Assembly (NCBI RefSeq): GCF_963576675.1
Contig: NC_088917.1
Span: 15,218,001-15,282,000 of the forward strand
DNA: 64,000 nt
Source: Euphorbia lathyris
Lineage: Eukaryota > Streptophyta > Magnoliopsida > Malpighiales > Euphorbiaceae
Reading direction: 5' to 3'
Below are positions 59,181-64,000 of the stretch, one piece after another. The notes beneath the pieces are model-generated. The model was given only the letters and a program-made list of their open reading frames with translations. It ran no database searches and had not been told where the DNA came from. How positions within the stretch are numbered: the first letter of the stretch is position 1; each line of letters opens with the position of its first letter. The position numbers and the translations under genes are program-made.

Positions 59181-61930
59181 CAGCAGCAACGTCTCTAACG
59201 CAGCTCTCCTTTAACAGTAGCTTTAACCGGTGCTTGAAAATTTGGATTGAAGGGAGGTCTGCTTCAAATATGGCTCGGTTTCTGATAAACCAAATGAACC
59301 AAAAGCACGTAACAACCACAAAATTCCATTCTTTTCGCCTGCTCTTTCTGATTCTTGCTATGCGCAGTATCATGAAAAAATCTGCAATGTTCGAGTTGTG
59401 ACAGCTCGACATGCCAAACATGTTAAACACCAGCAGCCAAAGCTCCTTGGCAATATCACAGATAACAAACAGATGAAGAAAAGATTCTTCTCCTGATCTG
59501 CAGAGCTCGCATCTTTGAGCCAGGTGGATTCCACGAGTCTACAGAATCGATTGCAGCGCAAGCCTTCCGTGCAGAATTTTCCAACATGTCGCTGCCCGTT
59601 TAGGAGGAATATGCGAGTTCCAAAGAAACTTGCACCAAGAAACCCGAGCTCCCGTGCAGTGCGTCTTGTAATAGGACTTAGCCGTTAGCTGTCCCGAGTC
59701 CGACGGCTCCCAAACGCATTCGTCTGGCCCTTGAAGAAACTCATTCTGTTGAATGTTTGCTTGAACATTACTAGGTAAGGTATGCAGGTTCGTCCATCCA
59801 CCATTGATTCTGAAATTGTAAATGGGATCTTAGAGGTTAATCTGCAGATTCCTCGGCAGATTCAATTGGTCAGCTACCGGGGGCACAACCCATCTGTTAA
59901 CCCAAAAATTCAGATCTGGACCCTCACCAATCCACCAAACGGAGTCAAGAATAATTTCATTAAAAGTTGTTCTCAGAGATGACCAAACTGAAGAGTTTGC
60001 AATATACTTTTTAGCTAGTCCTGAGGGCTCGAGGAACCTCATCCGTACTATCAATGATAAAACCCTGTCCTTGAATCAGCTCCCAGCTTAATTTGGCAAG
60101 GAGAGCATGATTGAAGAGACAAAAAAATTTAATTCCAAGTCCACCATTGTCAGCCTGCTGACAGCAAATTCTCCAAGGGACCGTTATGAGCTTTCTGCAA
60201 TCCCTGTCACCTGTCCAAAGAAAATTGCACACAACCCTGTTAACTTTTGAAATTAGCGCTGCAGGCCAATTGTATATGAGAAAAGAGTGCACAAGAGCTC
60301 CAGTCAATGCCGATTTTATGAGGGTACGCCTACCAGCAAATGAAAGCGTGTGTCCACGCCATAGACTGAACTTACTGAGAAACTTATCAAGCAAAGGATT
60401 CAAGAATCGAGCTCTAGGAGCCCCTTGAAATAACGGAACACCCAGATAGATGAAAGGAAGATTGGCCTGCCTAATGTTTAATAAAGCAGCTAGTCTGTTT
60501 CTGCATAGAGTTGAAATGAAATTGCCAAATAGAGCCTATGATTTATTCCAATTGACAGCCTGGCCAGAATAGGACTCGTACATATTGAAAATGTCACAGA
60601 TGCATTTCATGTTTTTTGTCGAAGCACGAACAAAAATCATCATGTCATCAGCGTATAGAAGATGCGAGGGGAAGGTAGCTCGCCTAGTGTACAACATAGG
60701 GTCTAACCTGCCCTCATCAACCAATTTCGATATCCATCTGCCAAGAAAGTCCTCAGCTAGCACAAATAGCGTTGAAGAGAGCAGATCCACTTGCCTGACA
60801 CCACAGGAGCAGCCAAAATATCCTTTAATTCCACCTCTAAGAGCAATTGAGATCCTAGCCGATCTTAGAATTTCTAGAATCCAACCCCTCAATTGCAGTG
60901 AAAACCCAAAGGACTCAAGAACCACAAGCAGGAAGTTCCAATCAAGCGTATCAAAGGCCTTTCTGATGTCAATTTTCAGAGCCATATTACCCCCAAAGCA
61001 CTTTTTTTAAGCAAATTTACCCCCTCTGAAGCCGCAACAATGCAGTGATGTATGCTTCTGCCTGCTATGAAACCAAATTGGTTGTCAAAGATTATTCGAG
61101 ATGCAATAGGAGCTAGCCTGTCAGATATTGAAATAATCTTGTAATTGAAATTTCCCATCGCCACTGGTCTAAACTGCTGAATTTCATTTGCACCTTCAAC
61201 CTTGGGGATTAGTGCAATTATGCTCGAGTTCATTCCAGGAAGCATATAACCAGAATCAAAGAAGCTAAACACCATCTGGCAAACATCAATTTTAACAATA
61301 TCCCAAAGTGTTGGTAGAAAATACCTCCAAATCCGTCAGGGCCAGGCGAGCTGTCCTTATTCATACTGAATACCGCTTTTCGAATTTCTTCACTTGAAGG
61401 ACGAATAAGAAGCAGATCATTGTCCGTGTCAGACACACTGTGAGGGATGATACAGCTGATATTCTCATAATTAGTAAGTCGAATGCTACCTGTGAATAAG
61501 GATTCATATTAATTTACCACATGTTTAGCAATTACCTGCTCATCATTAACTAAAGTATTGTCAATAATAAGTGAGTCTAAGGAGGATTGCACCTTTCTAA
61601 TCTTGGCAGCCCGGTGAAAGAAATTGGTGTTTCTGTCACCAGTAGCGAGCCACTTTTCCTTACTTTTGTCCCTGAACAAAAGCTCATGTCTATATAACTG
61701 TAGGTCCAGGTTCTGTTGAGCTTCCACTTCCTGATTGAATCTATCATCATTAATGCCCTTTCTAGAGATTAAGCATTGAATATCTTCCAGTTTTGCTAGA
61801 GCAGCAGAGATGTTGCTATCCACATAGCCAAAAACATCCTTGTTCCATGTCCTGAGCTTAGGCCTTAGTGTCTTTAGCTTATAACAAAGCAGCTGAGCAG
61901 GGGGAAGAGAGATGTTGCAAGATTCCTAAT
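59181..61930 (-). pseudogene. LINE reverse transcriptase and linker, multiply frameshifted
   Basis: Pieces in shifting minus frames: KEKWLATGDRNTNFFHRAAK near 61650, SSPGPDGFGGIFYQHFG near 61330, ALIPKVEGANEIQQFRPVAM near 61190, ALKIDIRKAFDTLDW near 60960 and the catalytic YADD (LLYADDMMIF) near 60640. Then come SFAGRRTLIKSALTG and a Trp-rich linker (59830-60400), and a Cys-containing region near 59480. No endonuclease remains upstream. Confidence 0.8.
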
Positions 61931-61967
61931 GATCATACATTATTCCACACAGTGAGCTGTGTGTAGT

Positions 61968-63240
61968 TGTTAGGCATGAAATTGACTAAGTTTAACATAA
62001 TATTTATAAGGGAATTTGGGTGTTTTTAGGCTATATTGCAAAGAATAAGGACTGATTAGTGTCTTTATGCAGATTAGTAAAGATAAATGCGAAACACACT
62101 GGAAACAGCTTGTTTCGCTACTGCCAAGAGGAGTGGAGCCTTTCTTAAGTCCAGCGGTCAAACGCCGGATACTCAATGACGGACAGCGACAGATCAGAGG
62201 CGGCAGAGGCAGAGACAGAGCAGCAGGTGGTGAAGTGTTAAGGTGGCATTACTCAAAGAAGCATGATGACATGAAGTATCGACCCTTGAGTGTTCAAGGG
62301 TCAAAAAGGATTTTTAATCATTTCAGTTTATTTCTGTTTTAGTATTAGTTGACCTAATTTCTGTAAAGGTACTTTTGGTTGTACCAATTTTGTCCCGGTC
62401 TTTCTCCTTTAAGTAGGCGTAACAAGGAAAGACCTGGGGGCGGATAGTTTTTAGTTGTTAGAAGTTAGTGAAGTACTTTTAAAAAGCTTTTGCAGAGAGC
62501 TCCAATGGAGTCTCGGAATGTATCAAGAACGACTGATTACTCGCTGCTCGATATGAGTGAGTAGTCCATTTTGAATGGGCAAGGCCTGGCCGAGCCGGTA
62601 ATGTAAGTTTTATGTCATTTTCAGTGAATATTTAGTATTTTGCCAATGTTGTGATTGATGAGGAATTAACTTTCATGCTTCGACATTTATGCATGTGTTA
62701 GATGGATGTTAGGACACTGCTTGCATCTTCACTGATATCTCTATTAATCTCCCAACCTCGAAGCTGACAAGTTAGATGGTTGTGTCAAGGGTTTTCTTAA
62801 TCAGAAATGCAGTTTCGATCTTAATGCAAGAAAGAACGTATCTTTAGGACGCTAAAGGTTCTAGTAAATCTTATGAGCTTAAGAACACACGAAAGTTGAC
62901 TTAAACGGGCATTAAAACTGATACTTTGGCTTCATTGGCATCATAACAAATTCATTGGAATGTTGTAAGACTTGGCACGACCTGTTCGGCAGTGCCTAGC
63001 CTGTTCTATCCTTTAACTTATCTTATATTTGTCATCTCTCTCATAATTTTAGTACACTGTTGTTTTAACCACCTCACTCAAACACTCAATCCAATTAAAA
63101 AGACACCTTTTCCTACACACTCTGTTTAGCGATGATTTTCTCATATAATTTTGATCTCAATCCCTGTGGATACGATACTTGACTTATCACTTTATTACTT
63201 GTATCTAGTGCACTTGCTAGAGTCACATCTGAGGACAACA
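61968..63240 (+). repeat. 5' LTR of an Athila-type retrotransposon
   Basis: The right end is fixed by the primer site: it closes ATCTGAGGACAACA at 63240. The left end is inferred as TGTTAGGC at 61968, where a short TGTT/AACA inverted match is possible. The block CACTTTATTACTTGTATC near 63188 matches the LTR ends of the array and the solo LTR. Start uncertain because the partner LTR is outside the window. Confidence 0.55.
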
Positions 63241-63245
63241 AGTTT

Positions 63246-63263
63246 TGGCGCCGTTGTCGGGGA
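63246..63263 (+). other. Primer-binding site, tRNA-Asp type
   Basis: TGGCGCCGTTGTCGGGGA, one base different from the array's TGGCGCCGTTGCCGGGGA. It lies five bases after the LTR. Confidence 0.85.
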
Positions 63264-63359
63264 TTAAGCAACAAAATTTATCTAAAATTTCTGTGAAACA
63301 GGGTGTTTTTAATCTGTTTGCTAAGGCGTGCAGGAAACCAAGAAGTTATTAACCTGTTT

Positions 63360-64000
63360 ATGCATAGAGCTGGACCTCCTGTTTTTCCTATCGATCTCGA
63401 ATTAGAGAGGACGTGTAGACGAAAGAGAGCGGGAGCTCGACGTGCTAGACAAAGAGAAAGGCAAAGAGAAAGAAGAATGGCTGGAAGGGAAGGACCCGAA
63501 CAGCCAGTTCAACCAAACCTAGAAGAAGAAGGAGAAAATAACAACCCTCCTGTTATGCGAATCAGAGACTATTCGAGGCCAACCACAGAGGGACACTCCT
63601 CATGTATCGTGTTACCCAACGAGGGGAACAACATGTTCGAGGTAAAAGGGTCCATGATACAGATGATCCAGGCCTTAGTACAATTTAATGGGTTTCAATC
63701 TGAAGATCCAAATGGGCATATTCAAGAATTCATCACGTTGTGCAACACGTTCAGGTCAAACAGGGGTGTTTCTGACGATGTAATCAGATTGAAGCTGTTT
63801 TCTTTTTCCCTGAGGGATAAAGCAAAAACCTGGCTGCGAAATTTACAGCCGGGAACAATCACAAGTTGGGAAGAGATGGCACGAGCTTTTCTGATGAAAT
63901 ATTTCCCACCTCGACAAGCCATCAAACTGAGAAATGAAGTGTCTCGCTTTGTACAAGACGAAGATGAGTCGCTGGCAGAAGCATGGGAAAGATACAAAGA
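63360..64000 (+). CDS. Athila-type Gag (partial, runs off the window)
   Basis: Open from the ATG at 63360-63362 to the window end, 213 codons. It begins with a short leader and an Arg-rich stretch (RARQRERQRERRMAGRE), then the Gag core with MIRIRDYSRPT-like and NNMFEVKGSMIQMIQALVQF motifs, EDPNGHIQEF, DDVIRLKLFSFSLRDKAKTW and FFP/YFPP followed by ESLAEAWERYK. These are the hallmarks of retrotransposon Gag in Athila elements, which forms the particle that packages the RNA. No stop or shift in the visible part, so this copy may be relatively intact. A later ATG at 63478 (MAGREG) is an alternative start. Confidence 0.8.
   Translation, partial: MHRAGPPVFPIDLELERTCRRKRAGARRARQRERQRERRMAGREGPEQPVQPNLEEEGENNNPPVMRIRDYSRPTTEGHSSCIVLPNEGNNMFEVKGSMIQMIQALVQFNGFQSEDPNGHIQEFITLCNTFRSNRGVSDDVIRLKLFSFSLRDKAKTWLRNLQPGTITSWEEMARAFLMKYFPPRQAIKLRNEVSRFVQDEDESLAEAWERYK

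Larger units (their letters stand above)
56844..61930 (-). mobile_element. Decayed LINE (plant L1 type), 5'-truncated, split by a solo LTR
   Basis: The minus-strand LINE ends at a short poly(A) (T run at 56844-56849 on plus). It starts near 61930, after the endonuclease domain, so the endonuclease is lost. A 1,648-bp solo LTR sits in the RNase H-proximal part. The frame is broken many times, so this copy is older than the other two. Confidence 0.8.

Overview
The window reads as nuclear DNA of a flowering plant, most likely a eudicot. It is AT-rich and dominated by nested transposable elements: Athila/Tat-type Ty3 retrotransposons primed by tRNA-Asp, plant L1-like LINEs with a C-terminal RNase H, Mutator-like inverted-repeat elements with 9-bp target duplications, and hAT-type MITEs. 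The only convincing host genes are two intron-containing receptor-like cytoplasmic kinase homologues. The species cannot be fixed from sequence alone. No rRNA, tRNA, CRISPR or organellar gene was seen.

Layout. 1-3.75 kb: intergenic DNA with one 586-bp Mutator-like element. 3.75-16.9 kb: a head-to-tail array of a non-coding LTR element on the minus strand, with four 1,611-bp LTRs alternating with ~2.1-kb internal regions. 16.9-19.96 kb: a nested palindrome. 19.97-21.44 kb: a Mutator-like element. 21.68-25.59 kb: a 5'-truncated LINE with its target duplication, one reading frame and three stops. 25.6-32.3 kb: intergenic DNA with a four-copy ~260-bp tandem repeat, degenerate AT-rich repeats and a hAT MITE. 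32.3-37.1 kb: two tandem pseudokinase genes on the minus strand. The upstream one has an intact 356-codon reading frame over six exons. The downstream one shares its exon plan but carries a frameshift. 37.55-44.45 kb: a second LINE (minus), split by a 3.16-kb non-autonomous LTR element ('element B'). 44.5-48.6 kb: a MITE split by a Mutator-like element, then a 1.6-kb Mutator-like element holding what may be a captured gene fragment. 48.59-55.52 kb: another Mutator-like element split by a 5.35-kb LTR element ('element A', same family as B). 56.84-61.9 kb: a decayed third LINE (minus) split by a 1,648-bp solo LTR. 61.97-64.0 kb: the 5' LTR, primer-binding site and gag start of an Athila-type element that runs off the window.

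The most unusual system is the A/B family. Both members have well-preserved equal-length LTRs, an initiator-Met tRNA primer site and target duplications. Their main product is a very acidic tandem-repeat protein with no visible CCHC zinc finger. In A this is followed, after one in-frame TGA, by a retropepsin-like domain and a C-terminal domain built on a repeated W-(V/F)-D-x-x-R-R-D-I-P-F motif. Neither copy encodes reverse transcriptase or integrase. B looks like A with the protease segment deleted. The LTRs carry a GC-rich motif repeated so that it reads as a Thr-Arg-Gly-Val peptide repeat, and B's frame runs into it. All functional assignments rest on motifs read by eye; no database search was run.
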